From PKWO01 sp036384915 (GTDB lineage: Bacteria; Pseudomonadota; Gammaproteobacteria; Burkholderiales; Burkholderiaceae_D): a DNA stretch of 64,000 bases. Under the pieces are notes generated by a model that was not told the origin of the DNA, searched no databases, and saw nothing but the letters and a program-made list of their open reading frames with translations. This document shows, piece after piece, positions 42,810 to 50,446 of this stretch. Made by a program: the position numbers and the translations under genes. The stretch covers positions 62,001 through 126,000 of the forward strand of contig DASVLJ010000025.1 of NCBI GenBank assembly GCA_036384915.1. The letters are read 5' to 3'. Position 1 is the first letter of the stretch. Each line of letters opens with the position of its first letter.

Positions 42810-43866
42810 TAAACTGAGGAACTTGATAAATAGAGTCTCGCATAAACTGGACAATCCACAGTGCCGCTTGCCGGGCGAACTCTAGCCGGGCCGAAGATGG
42901 TAGCTGCTGCGCAAGGAGTTCCGCAATCCGCCTGGGAAAAAATAATATAATCTTGGCCACCGATACGCGTGGCTGCCCCAGCATCTCAGCTAGCCGTAAC
43001 TTCTTGACTTCCACGCTCTGGATACCCGATTCCGGGGAGAACTGGAACGGCGTGTGGCTGTCGTGTAGCGGGGCCAGGTCAAACACCCGGTCATCTTCAA
43101 CGAATTCCCCGAGTTCAAGGCCAAGGATCGCGTCGGCAAACAGGGCGCGCACCTGCTTCTTTGTCTCGCGGCTTCCCTTCATGTAAAGGCTGATTTTTCC
43201 CTCGTCTTGCGAGTAGACGAAAATGATTTCAAATGCCGGGTGGCGGGCCGAACGCTTGAAATTCGGTCCATCCCATTCGATGCTGGCATGGACATAATCT
43301 TCAGGGTAGGCGAAAAAGTAATCCAGCTTGCCGCGCTTGTACACCTCAACGGTGCAATTCTTGCCGCGCCCTTCCGTGTTGAAAAAGTGCGTGCTCAACA
43401 CCTTTTCGAGATTCCGAATGGCCGGATCGTCCACCCGTGCAGGTGACCGGCTGACCGTGCGGCATTCGTTCCACTGGTTCAGGCTGATAACGTCGGCCCG
43501 GTAAAACGCGCTCGCAGCCGGCCAATATTTCGGCCTCTCCAGGAATACCCAAAACGATTTTTGGTGCAAATCCTCCAGTCCGTCCAGAGTTTCGGCCAGG
43601 TTTTCCCCATGCCATTCGGCCTCGTCCAAGATCGCTTTTACCCCGCCTTCGCAAGCCAAGGCGTCAATTTCCCGGAATTCCCGCTCCATGTCGCTGCGCA
43701 AGGCATCCGGCAAGGTAAGCCATGCTTGATAAATCGGCTCGATCTTGGTTTCGGATATAGCGCCGAGGTCATGTTCGGCAAGGACGCCGCGCTTGTCGAA
43801 GTAGCGCTTCAGCATGGCATTGGGGGCAAGGCGGAAGAACGATTTCGGGGAATATTGCCGCGCCAT
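42637..43866 (-). CDS. Uncharacterised cytoplasmic protein, probably with a scrambled C-terminus
   Basis: This 409-aa protein is unrecognised. Residues 1-300 look like a genuine globular protein (MARQYSPKSFFRLAPNAMLK, REIDALACEGGVKAILDEAE, HFFNTEGRGKNCTVEVYKRG). The last 70 residues run in another frame over the DUF4214 coding sequence and look unnatural. A truncation or frameshift near residue 310-335, at a junction with unrelated DNA, would explain this. The frame continues upstream another 122 codons, but that part overlaps an opposite-strand small gene and is not used. Confidence 0.5.
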   Translation of the reverse strand: MARQYSPKSFFRLAPNAMLKRYFDKRGVLAEHDLGAISETKIEPIYQAWLTLPDALRSDMEREFREIDALACEGGVKAILDEAEWHGENLAETLDGLEDLHQKSFWVFLERPKYWPAASAFYRADVISLNQWNECRTVSRSPARVDDPAIRNLEKVLSTHFFNTEGRGKNCTVEVYKRGKLDYFFAYPEDYVHASIEWDGPNFKRSARHPAFEIIFVYSQDEGKISLYMKGSRETKKQVRALFADAILGLELGEFVEDDRVFDLAPLHDSHTPFQFSPESGIQSVEVKKLRLAEMLGQPRVSVAKIILFFPRRIAELLAQQLPSSARLEFARQAALWIVQFMRDSIYQVPQFNVQSDGIGPTYAHQNVAPSYAVQELLGRPQGFFAQALAQAFPAWRLQAGRTAWSLIP

Positions 43867-43975
43867 ATTTATCACTCTTAATGAGGGGAGTTGTCGATTT
43901 GGAATATACCGGAATTTACAGTACATTATTGCACTTGGTACGCTCCTCGTGGATACGCAGTCGGTAGGTGGCGTA

Positions 43976-43998
43976 CCGGCCAGCGGCAGACGTTCAGC
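43976..43998 (+). repeat. Cassette repeat R0
   Basis: CCGGCCAGCGGCAGACGTTC is the best-preserved right half of a repeat found after each small gene to the right (consensus near CGGCCAAGAGCGGACGTTC). It lies directly before the first small cassette gene. Confidence 0.5.
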
Positions 43999-43999
43999 T

Positions 44000-44236
44000 T
44001 TGGTACCGAACTGGTTGAAGTATGATTGCAACGTCGCATTGGGCAAAGCTTTAGCATTGGGTTTGGCCGACATAAAATCCAGTTCCGACAGTTTAACCGC
44101 CCGTGCCATCCTCAGTGTTCTTGCTCTGGCAAAAGGCGAATTGAAGTTAGGAGCAATGCTCTCCCAGTTGGATGATTCGGAGCTGGATGAATGGATAGAG
44201 CACCGCGTTGCCTGGTCTGAGCTGTACAACAAATAA
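44000..44236 (+). CDS. Small cassette protein, unknown
   Basis: This 78-aa frame starts at a TTG immediately after repeat R0 and stops 34 bp before repeat R1. The product is helical (NVALGKALALGLADIKSSSD, ARAILSVLALAKGELKLGAM, ending DDSELDEWIEHRVAWSELYN). There is no ribosome-binding site, so expression is uncertain. A minus-strand extension of the neighbouring gene covers the same DNA but reads poorly. Its position inside the repeat array is the main support. Confidence 0.4.
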   Translation: MVPNWLKYDCNVALGKALALGLADIKSSSDSLTARAILSVLALAKGELKLGAMLSQLDDSELDEWIEHRVAWSELYNK

Positions 44237-44269
44237 AAATTCGACTGTCGCTCAACGGCGGAAGCTTGC

Positions 44270-44290
44270 TAACGGCCCAAAGCGGCCCTT
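44270..44290 (+). repeat. Cassette repeat R1
   Basis: TAACGGCCCAAAGCGGCCCT, a variant of the array repeat, lies between the 78-aa frame and the HNH gene. Confidence 0.55.
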
Positions 44291-44325
44291 TTTAATCTAA
44301 GATTTTACAATCCGAATTGTTTCCA

Positions 44326-44895
44326 ATGACGACCCGTTCGAAAAATCCCAAACCCAAGGAGCGGAGAAATCTGTCATTAAGCACTGTCACAGCAGTTCTT
44401 ACAGAGGCTGGCTATCGCTGTGCGGTACCAACATGTCGAGGAATCCTTGCGCTCGATATGCATCACCTTTGGGAAGTGAGTGGTGGTGGTGGTGATGACA
44501 TTGCAAACCTAATAGCGCTGTGTCCGACATGTCATGCTCTGTATCATCGGGGAACGATCTCGGCGGAATCTATCTACGCATACAAGGCAATGCTCGTTGC
44601 CATCGGACGAGCTTTTGATGTTGATGCAATTGACCGTTTGTTGTTTTTGGATGTGTGCCGAAAAGACTTCCTTGTTCTTTCCGGCGACGGTGTCCTTCAC
44701 TTTTCGCGACTAATTGCGGCTGGATTTGTTGACGTAGAACTGAAAGCAAACAACGCTTGGCAATTGGTTACTTATGCCGTCAATATTAGCCCTAAAGGAA
44801 AAATGCTGATTCATGCGTGGAAGAACGGAAGCCGGACTGACATTGCAGACGCTTTAGGTCAGGCATTGCCGGACCACGCAAGCAAATCGAATTAG
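44326..44895 (+). CDS. HNH endonuclease-domain protein
   Basis: This 189-aa protein carries a compact HNH/zinc-ribbon nuclease: CAVPTC near residue 33, LDMHHLWEVSGGG with the catalytic His pair, then DDIANLIALCPTCHALYHRG with the second Cys pair and the late His. The C-terminal 90 residues are unlike known domains and could bind DNA or a partner. The ATG is preferred over a TTG three codons before. It is bounded by repeats R1 and R2 and is markedly more AT-rich than the chromosome, consistent with transfer. It could be a defence or toxin nuclease. Confidence 0.8.
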   Translation: MTTRSKNPKPKERRNLSLSTVTAVLTEAGYRCAVPTCRGILALDMHHLWEVSGGGGDDIANLIALCPTCHALYHRGTISAESIYAYKAMLVAIGRAFDVDAIDRLLFLDVCRKDFLVLSGDGVLHFSRLIAAGFVDVELKANNAWQLVTYAVNISPKGKMLIHAWKNGSRTDIADALGQALPDHASKSN

Positions 44896-45234
44896 CAACA
44901 TATTTCGGCAGACGACTAACGGCCAAGAGCGGACGATCAGCTGTGAAGGCTATTTGATAGGGAATCACCACTGATGCCTATATCACATCGTTCCACACTG
45001 ACCAGTAAATGGACCGGCGAACTTGGTGTCGAAAGCCGGATAGTTCCATGCCCCGAAGGTCCTCTTCGGGTCGTTTGCCACCAATACGCGACTGCAAAAA
45101 CTGACATTTCACGGACCGCATTTCGCAGCGCCGGTAGGGCAATGGATTGCGCCGTATAGGAAAGTAGCAAACGTGAGACGCATCTATCGAGGTGTGACGC
45201 AAAAGCGTTCGTCGCAATCCATCGCGCCCCTTGC
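44896..45234. other. Gene-free spacer within the cassette array
   Basis: It contains repeat R2 at the left and GGATTGCGCCG (45144-45154), related to the 36.7-kb inverted repeats. Broken-looking sequence lies between. A 185-codon minus-strand frame here overlaps the Sel1 gene and has no motif. Confidence 0.4.
44917..44938 (+). repeat. Cassette repeat R2
   Basis: TAACGGCCAAGAGCGGACGA is close to the consensus and begins 22 bp after the HNH gene stop. Confidence 0.65.
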
Positions 45235-46122
45235 TCACGGCTTCTTAAGCGCAACAATAACAAGCCAAAGCATGCCCGCGACAAAGCATCCAACCATGAT
45301 AAGCGCGCCGCGATGTTTCCTGTGCCAAGGCAGCCTTTGCGCCAGTTCCGGGTCAGTGAGTTCCGGGTTGAGCCTGATGAATTGTCTGGCGAATGCGGTA
45401 TTGCCAAACACAATATCCGCGACGCCTTCGTCCCATTTTGCAAGCCTGATCGGCAAGCTTTTCCTGGCCCACCAAATGGCCAGGCAGGCACAGGCCGCCA
45501 GCAGGGTCGTACCTGCCCCCTGCGAAGACAAGCCTGCCCTCAAGGTAGTGAGCACGCCAATCAATAGAGACAGATAGATGAAAAAGCGGATGATCGACAT
45601 GAGCGGATGCCCATGCAGGATCAAGCCGGCTAGATGCGCGCTCCCTTTATGGTCGCTGCAAATCGGGTAGGCAAATCTCAATTTCCGAGTCGTGATCGTT
45701 GCCACGACGAAGTAATAGTCGACCGAATCCACCGCCGTAAAGGAAACCGGGACCGGCGCCAGGTCTTTCTTGCTGCAGCATTGCGCGCAGCAATTCGGCC
45801 AAGCCATGGATTCATCCATGATGACACGGACTCGATTCGAATGAATCAGTGCCTTCTCCGCCAACTTGGTATTGCTGGCCGGGGCCGGGTCGACTTTTCC
45901 TACTCCGGTCAGGGCCTTGAGTCGCGCGTGCGCCTTAACGTGCCCTTGCGCAGCCGCTTTTTCATACCATGCGATAGCCTGGTGCCAATCCTGCAAAACA
46001 CCCCGGCCATATTCGTACATTTCTCCTAGCGCTGCCTGTGCTTCTGCGTCTCCCGGCCCCTGCTCGACGGGTGCATGCACCGTCACGGGTTCCTTGAGCC
46101 CATCCCCTTGCGTTTCATTCAT
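45235..46122 (-). CDS. Sel1-repeat membrane protein
   Basis: This 295-aa protein has one clear Sel1 repeat at about 24-67 (AQAALGEMYEYGRGV, AIAWYEKAAAQGHVKAHARL). A central region with Cys-rich WPNCCAQCC follows, then two to four transmembrane segments at about 185-230 and 270-290. Sel1 repeats mediate protein contacts; here they may tether a partner to the membrane. It is the only minus-strand gene in the array and has chromosome-like GC, so it may be a resident gene around which cassettes inserted. Confidence 0.7.
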   Translation of the reverse strand: MNETQGDGLKEPVTVHAPVEQGPGDAEAQAALGEMYEYGRGVLQDWHQAIAWYEKAAAQGHVKAHARLKALTGVGKVDPAPASNTKLAEKALIHSNRVRVIMDESMAWPNCCAQCCSKKDLAPVPVSFTAVDSVDYYFVVATITTRKLRFAYPICSDHKGSAHLAGLILHGHPLMSIIRFFIYLSLLIGVLTTLRAGLSSQGAGTTLLAACACLAIWWARKSLPIRLAKWDEGVADIVFGNTAFARQFIRLNPELTDPELAQRLPWHRKHRGALIMVGCFVAGMLWLVIVALKKP

Positions 46123-46204
46123 TTTTTAGCTCATTGACAGAAACTGTGTATGATCGACACTCTAGCATTCTGGCCGCTTACCGGCAATTGCGGCTGCCTC
46201 GGTT

Positions 46205-46221
46205 TTCGGCCAATAGCGGTC
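46205..46221 (+). repeat. Cassette repeat R3
   Basis: TTCGGCCAATAGCGGTC precedes the 133-aa cassette gene by 50 bp. Confidence 0.6.
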
Positions 46222-46270
46222 TTTTGTGATGAAGCACAACTGTTTCAAAATACTTCATTGAATCCAAATC

Positions 46271-46672
46271 ATGCGAACACATGTTGAATTTCGATCAGTC
46301 GCGTTTCCAGCCACGGAAGGCGAGGAGGAAGAGGTAAATCTCGGCCTTTGGGGCAAGATGCTGGCTACATACTTGCGAACTGAATTGTCGAAAAGAGGTT
46401 TGCCGGGACCTGAACCCTATCCGGAGGACTGGGGTTGGGCAGTACCGCTAGATAATTCCGAATTCCCGCTTTGGGTCGGTTGCGGACGCTACCAGGAGTA
46501 TCCTGATGGGTTTCTCTGTTTCATAGAACCTTCGAAGCCTCATGTTCGAAGGTGGTTCAAAAAAATTGACACGCAGGCGCGCGTCGAGCAGGTCGCCAAC
46601 GCTATCGATTCGGCGCTGCGGGAGAACGTCGCCGTGCGCGACTTACGCTGGTGGACCGAACAAGAGGTATGA
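46271..46672 (+). CDS. Small cassette protein, unknown (immunity-protein-like size)
   Basis: This 133-aa acidic protein has no family that I recognise. It has an alpha/beta pattern with conserved-looking WGWAVPLDNSEFPLWVGCGRYQ, a tryptophan-rich core also common in small immunity or SMI1-like proteins, and a final EQEV. It lies between repeats R3 and R4 with no operon partner. Its size, charge and setting suggest an orphan immunity gene, but this is inference. Confidence 0.6.
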   Translation: MRTHVEFRSVAFPATEGEEEEVNLGLWGKMLATYLRTELSKRGLPGPEPYPEDWGWAVPLDNSEFPLWVGCGRYQEYPDGFLCFIEPSKPHVRRWFKKIDTQARVEQVANAIDSALRENVAVRDLRWWTEQEV

Positions 46673-46694
46673 CCTACGTCGGGGACCCGCCGCT

Positions 46695-46717
46695 GTCGGC
46701 CAAGAGCAGACGATACC
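46695..46717 (+). repeat. Cassette repeat R4
   Basis: GTCGGCCAAGAGCAGACGAT begins 23 bp after the 133-aa gene stop. Confidence 0.6.
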
Positions 46718-46751
46718 AGCAGCGCATGCTACATTTAATTTCAAGTGACTT

Positions 46752-47162
46752 ATGAAGCATTTCATTAACGCGCAACCAAACAGTGACGAGTTCCGTCAAA
46801 AGTTCACTGCAATCAGAAACACCTTTCTTTTGAAGATGCAGGAGGCCGCGTCCGTGCTGCCCAACTGCGAATTTCGAGCTTGCGATATCGCTGGCGAGCC
46901 AGTCGCGTGGGTATGGGATAACGACGTATTCAAAAATACTGGCAAAGTTGGTTCACTCGCCGACGCAAAGAATTTTGCTGGCCATATGATTGACCAAGGA
47001 ATGCAATTTGCATTTGCGACTTGCTTACAGGACGACAGAAGTACCGTATGGTTAACGACCTGGGAGGAACCGGAAGTGGGCCCCAATTGGCCAAGCGGAA
47101 TCGAGGTTCTGGAGAGCGAAATTCACGAAGGTGTCTGTATTGACTGGCGACCTGTTGCCTAA
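46752..47162 (+). CDS. Small cassette protein, unknown
   Basis: This 136-aa acidic, aromatic-rich protein has single Trp-rich strands (EPVAWVWDNDVF, STVWLTTWEEPEVG, VCIDWRPVA). No family is recognised. It lies between repeats R4 and R5, with its own start and no co-directional partner within the usual distance. GC is lower than in flanking chromosome. It is another candidate orphan immunity or antidefence cassette. Confidence 0.55.
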   Translation: MKHFINAQPNSDEFRQKFTAIRNTFLLKMQEAASVLPNCEFRACDIAGEPVAWVWDNDVFKNTGKVGSLADAKNFAGHMIDQGMQFAFATCLQDDRSTVWLTTWEEPEVGPNWPSGIEVLESEIHEGVCIDWRPVA

Positions 47163-47200
47163 AGAAAGATGACGCGGCCTGTTTGCGCGCAATCTACCGG

Positions 47201-47255
47201 TAACCGCTAAGAGACGAAGGCGCGCTGCCGGCCATTACCGGCCAGAAGTGGAAAT
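47201..47255 (+). repeat. Cassette repeats R5 (two degenerate copies)
   Basis: TAACCGCTAAGAGACGAAGG (47201-47220) and TACCGGCCAGAAGTGGAAAT (47236-47255) both partly match the consensus. They lie between the 136-aa and 82-aa genes. Confidence 0.45.
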
Positions 47256-47281
47256 GGCATTATTCTTTTTGGGAACCATGT

Positions 47282-47530
47282 ATGGAAGAGGATGGAAAAA
47301 TTGCTCGCCGAGTATTCGACCTACAAGCCCGAGCTCGTGATGTCGGGCTTGTTGAAATTCCGATTTACAAGGAATGGTCCGACAGAAAGTTGCAGGAGGG
47401 TGAATCGCCTGCGCTAATTTCGCATTTGGATGCGACATCAATGTACTTGCTCCCCGAAGAGATTGCGGTAGTGACTGAGCGCGAGTTAGAAGAGTTACTT
47501 GAGGACCTCAAAATAGAACTTGAGCGATAA
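47282..47530 (+). CDS. Small acidic cassette protein, unknown
   Basis: This 82-aa protein is highly acidic and helical at the end (TERELEELLEDLKIELER). No motif is recognised. It is the last gene of the array before the P4-type integrase. No repeat follows it within the 150 bp gap. Confidence 0.5.
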   Translation: MEEDGKIARRVFDLQARARDVGLVEIPIYKEWSDRKLQEGESPALISHLDATSMYLLPEEIAVVTERELEELLEDLKIELER

Positions 47531-47688
47531 GTGCATCGTGAGTCCGCAATGGGGCGGAAGCTGCCGGTTAGCCTGACGTATTGTCGGGCCAAGCCTTAGC
47601 TAACACAGCTTAGGGCACAGGAAATCGAAACTGAAAGGGATGTTGCCGATCTCGATATAAAGTCGCTGCTAGCGTCAAAATACCGGCC

Positions 47689-48942
47689 CTATGCCGCCTT
47701 GGGCTGAAGTGGAATCACAGCGGCACCACGCTGTGCGGCCGCCAGTTGGTTGCCCCACCATTGATACAGCTTGATCCGTTCGCCGAAGCGTTCGCCCCGG
47801 TCATAGGCCCGCGCTACCTCATTATCGTGAGCATGATCGAGGGCGAGTTCTACGACATCGCGTGCAAAGCCGTTGTCACGTGCCAGGGTAGAAAAGGCGC
47901 TGCGCCAGCCATGCGGGCTATGCTTTCCGCTTAGTCCAAGCGTGACGCGATATACCTTCTCGATGGCTTCGCGCCCGATGTATTTGTTGCCCTGCGGTGA
48001 GGGGAAAACGTACCCTTTCCCGCCAAACATGTCGCGCCAGCGGCGCAGCTCGTCGGCGATTTCGGGCGCCAGCGGAATGCGGTGGTCAATGTCACGCGTG
48101 GCAACCTTCATTTTCTTGCGCGGGATGACCCAAACAGGTTGCTCGCTGTCCAAGTCGAATTCGCGCCATTCCGCATCGACGATATTCCCGATTCGCATGG
48201 CAGTGTAGGCACAAAGGCGATGTGCCATGCGTACCGATGGCGAAAGGCGTGCAGCTTCGGCGCGGCGCAGCAGGTTGCCGAGAGAGGGGAAGTCAAGCAG
48301 GGCCGGCATTCTGCCCGTGTCTTTCTTGCGTGGTAGTAGTTCACGTGCAGGTAGGGCAGGATTATCGCGGCAAAGCCCTTTGGCTTGCGCATAGCGGAAA
48401 ACACCGTTCAAGTGTTGCAGTATGCGGGTAGCGGTCTCCAGCACGTCGCGCTTGTGGATGTCTTCGACCGCTTTTGCCACGATGGCCGGCGTGATGCTGG
48501 CAATCGGGAGATTGCCGAATGCGGGGTAAATGTCGCGCTCGAAAGCCCTTGACGATTTGGCGTAGTGGCCGGCGCTCCATTCCTTTTGCTTCATGGTGAG
48601 CCAGTCCTTTGCGACCGAGCGGAAGGTACTGTCGGTGCTGGCCGCGCTGGCCGCACGATTTACCCTGCGCTCTGCCACAGGGTCTTTGTGTTCGCGCAGG
48701 AGGGCTTTGACCTCCCCGAGTTCGACCCGCGCCGCTGCGAGCGACACTTCCGGGTAGTTGCCGACCGTGTAAATCTTTTCCCGGCCCTCGATCCGATATT
48801 TGATTCGCCAACTGGCCGACCCGGAAGGTGCGATGAACAAGAACAGCCCGCCACCATCGGCGAGCTTTTTGCCTAGCTCTTTCTTGAGTGCGAAAGCTTT
48901 GCAGGACTTATCAGACAGGCGTCCATGTATACCCCCAGCCAT
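47689..48942 (-). CDS. P4-type tyrosine integrase (DUF4102 arm-binding domain)
   Basis: This 417-aa integrase has the DUF4102 N-terminal arm-binding domain (LADGGGLFLFIAPSGSASWRIKYR), a SAM-like core-binding domain (about 105-195) and the catalytic domain with TAMRIGNI (Arg), HGWR (His-x-x-Arg), LDHAH and the nucleophile Tyr in ARAYDRG. All catalytic residues are present. Such integrases use 3' ends of tRNA or tmRNA genes as attB. A tmRNA/tRNA-Ala 3' end lies 160 bp upstream of its start, so the element it moves would extend leftwards over the cassette array. Confidence 0.93.
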   Translation of the reverse strand: MAGGIHGRLSDKSCKAFALKKELGKKLADGGGLFLFIAPSGSASWRIKYRIEGREKIYTVGNYPEVSLAAARVELGEVKALLREHKDPVAERRVNRAASAASTDSTFRSVAKDWLTMKQKEWSAGHYAKSSRAFERDIYPAFGNLPIASITPAIVAKAVEDIHKRDVLETATRILQHLNGVFRYAQAKGLCRDNPALPARELLPRKKDTGRMPALLDFPSLGNLLRRAEAARLSPSVRMAHRLCAYTAMRIGNIVDAEWREFDLDSEQPVWVIPRKKMKVATRDIDHRIPLAPEIADELRRWRDMFGGKGYVFPSPQGNKYIGREAIEKVYRVTLGLSGKHSPHGWRSAFSTLARDNGFARDVVELALDHAHDNEVARAYDRGERFGERIKLYQWWGNQLAAAQRGAAVIPLQPKAA

Positions 48943-49054
48943 GATCTTTCCTTCCGTTCGATTTTAATTATTGCCCCCAATAATACCCCCTTTGTGGCGG
49001 GATGCACTAGGAATTTGTCGAACTTCGTCGGTCGATTTTTCAGAGGGAACGCTA

Positions 49055-49083
49055 ATAAAAACGCCGTCACTTGGACGGCGTTG
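49055..49083 (-). terminator. Terminator hairpin beyond the tmRNA-like fragment
   Basis: AACGCCGTC/GACGGCGTT stem with the T-tract (TTTTTATT) on the minus strand. It follows the CCA end of the RNA gene fragment by about 20 bp, as natural tmRNA or tRNA terminators do. Confidence 0.7.
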
Positions 49084-49103
49084 GAACCCTTTGGGGGTAT
49101 TGG

Positions 49104-49126
49104 TGGTGGAGGCGGCGGGAATTGAA
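49104..49126 (-). other. Attachment-site core: 3' end of tmRNA (ssrA) or tRNA-Ala
   Basis: Read on the minus strand the 23 bases are TTCAATTCCCGCCGCCTCCA followed by CCA: a T-loop, the 3' T-stem strand, a 7-base acceptor strand CGCCTCC, A73 and CCA. The acceptor would pair with GGGGGCG, giving the G3-U70 pair of alanine-accepting RNAs. The 5' T-stem strand upstream (GCCGA) does not pair, so homology stops at the T-loop. This is an att core, not a functional RNA gene. No ssrA body lies to its right. Confidence 0.6.
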
Positions 49127-49660
49127 TCGGCGTCTTAACTCGAACAAGCTGTTATGCTGTTTGGGCACTGTTTTGGTCTCGGTGGTCACGTGTCGTTTAC
49201 GTGTCGTTTGGCATCTGTCGGCCGTTTTTGCGGCAGGCACAGACTTCGGTGCTCGCTTGACATCCCCCTTTGGCTGTCTTGGCGAAACACGATTCGACAT
49301 TGCATTTCCGGTGCTCCTGCGACTTTGGACGATTCTTGTCAGTCGATATGAGGCCGACGTGTATGCATGGCACGCCTGACGTGGAATTCGATTACAAATA
49401 CTGACCCGCTATAAGGCCCGTTTGGCAGCAAACCTTGCGATTTGCAAGCAGTGTTTTCCTGGCTTGAAATTGTTAAAAGTGCTTTGGCCTTCCGGGTAGG
49501 CGTCGCCCAGGCAATTCGCGCATACGCTACAATTCCATGATGGCAACATCGACCTTGGCAAGGTCAAACAGGGATTGCGTAACAGCGCAGGGCATATGGA
49601 GAGTTGGTTGTCGAATAGCCAAGCCGTTTGCACCCCTCTGAACGAGACCCAACAAAACCA
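49127..49660. other. Gene-free stretch to the right of the att core
   Basis: No coding frame is supported. It contains the tandem 11-mer at 49188-49209. The remaining 450 bp lack hairpins, motifs or a recognisable RNA gene; I looked for a tmRNA body on the minus strand and do not find one. Confidence 0.45.
49188..49209 (+). repeat. Tandem ACGTGTCGTTT repeat near the att core
   Basis: Two exact adjacent copies of an 11-mer lie 62 bp from the att core. Integrases bind such direct repeats as arm-type sites, so this could be part of an attachment-site arm. Confidence 0.4.
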
Positions 49661-50236
49661 ATGGATACGGATGTCTTTAAAAGATTTGAGGAGTACTGCT
49701 GTCCAGTTTGCGAACCGGGTGGCATCGCAAGGGGCTTCATAACCTGGTTTCGCATTCGTCCAGAGTCTGCGCAGGCGCTGCACAATTTGGGGGCCGGAGA
49801 GAAGGCCAAATACGAGCAGGCGATCCGCGCCGAGATCGCCAAGCACGGGTTTCAGATGGTCTGGGACGCCTCGGAAAAAAGGTATCCCTTGAACACTTTC
49901 GATCCCGGCAACGTTTACGGCAAGCGCAAGCCCGACGAGCCTCCCGTGTACCGAGACGTCTGCGTCGGTTTGTTCTTCGGACTGACGCCCGATTGCACGG
50001 ACAAGGACGTCGACAACATGACCAAGCTATTTCTCGACGCGTTGAAGGGGCCAGATGGGCTCTTTCACGACGACAAGGCGGTGGTCCATCTTGACGTATT
50101 GAAGCGCGTGCTAATGCCAAGCGCAGACATCAAAGACAATTACCTCGTTGGCGTCCGTATTAGCTTGGTGCGTTCGACAGTGAAAAGGATTGTTGACTTC
50201 ACCTGGCACGGCGCAGTTCCGCCGATTGCTATTTAG
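49661..50236 (+). CDS. RusA-like crossover junction endodeoxyribonuclease
   Basis: This 191-aa protein resembles RusA Holliday-junction resolvases of lambdoid phages. The acidic motif TDKDVDNMTKLFLDALKG (about 116-133) corresponds to the RusA DxDNxxKxxxDxL signature. A later acidic pair is seen in FHDDKAVVHLDV. The N-terminal CPVCEPGG extension is longer than in classic RusA (about 120 aa). It lies between two integrase genes and is separated from the replication module, so it may be displaced phage material. Confidence 0.75.
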   Translation: MDTDVFKRFEEYCCPVCEPGGIARGFITWFRIRPESAQALHNLGAGEKAKYEQAIRAEIAKHGFQMVWDASEKRYPLNTFDPGNVYGKRKPDEPPVYRDVCVGLFFGLTPDCTDKDVDNMTKLFLDALKGPDGLFHDDKAVVHLDVLKRVLMPSADIKDNYLVGVRISLVRSTVKRIVDFTWHGAVPPIAI

Positions 50237-50350
50237 TCATTATATTTCGATTGGGACTAGGATTCTGAAGGGACAGACATGCGCTGCGTGCCTGTCATGT
50301 CGCCAGAATTCTTCAAGAACCCGGATCTTTCCGCATCCTTCCGAACGAGG

Positions 50351-50374
50351 CTTCGAATTCCCGCACGTCCACCA
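50351..50374 (+). other. tRNA 3'-end-like sequence, possible second att site
   Basis: CTTCGAATTCCCGCACGTCC followed by ACCA resembles a T-loop, acceptor strand and CCA, and a terminator hairpin follows seven bases later. The 5' T-stem half does not pair and there is one base too many in the loop, so no tRNA is present. It lies at the integrase end of the phage-like element. Confidence 0.3.
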
Positions 50375-50379
50375 ACACA

Positions 50380-50404
50380 AAAGCCACCTTCCCGGTGGCT
50401 TTTG
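50380..50404. terminator. Bidirectional terminator hairpin
   Basis: AAAGCCACC-TTCCC-GGTGGCTTT is followed by T-rich sequence on the plus strand and by TTTTGTG on the minus strand. It can end both the RusA transcript and the integrase transcript. Confidence 0.7.
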
Positions 50405-50446
50405 AATTTTTGGCGTTCTGCCTTGGCGAAAGCAGTGCTCTTGCGG

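Noticed and set aside
43867..44232. N-terminal extension of the 409-aa minus-strand protein by 122 codons
   Set aside because: The extension has no internal ribosome-binding site, reads as low-quality sequence, and overlaps a cassette repeat and a better plus-strand frame.
43976..47255. Interpretation of the cassette repeats as integron attC sites
   Set aside because: The repeats are only about 20 bp, without the inverted R''-L''-L'-R' boxes, and no IntI-type integrase with its extra motif is seen.
23647..49033. The 13-mer TCGAACTTCGTCG present both near 23.65 kb and 49.02 kb, considered as paired att sites
   Set aside because: Exact matches of this length are expected by chance several times in 64 kb, and the flanks share nothing further.
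49127..49460. Possible complete tmRNA gene to the right of the att core
   Set aside because: I could not find the 5' acceptor strand, the resume codon region or pseudoknots on the minus strand; only the 3' 23 bases match.
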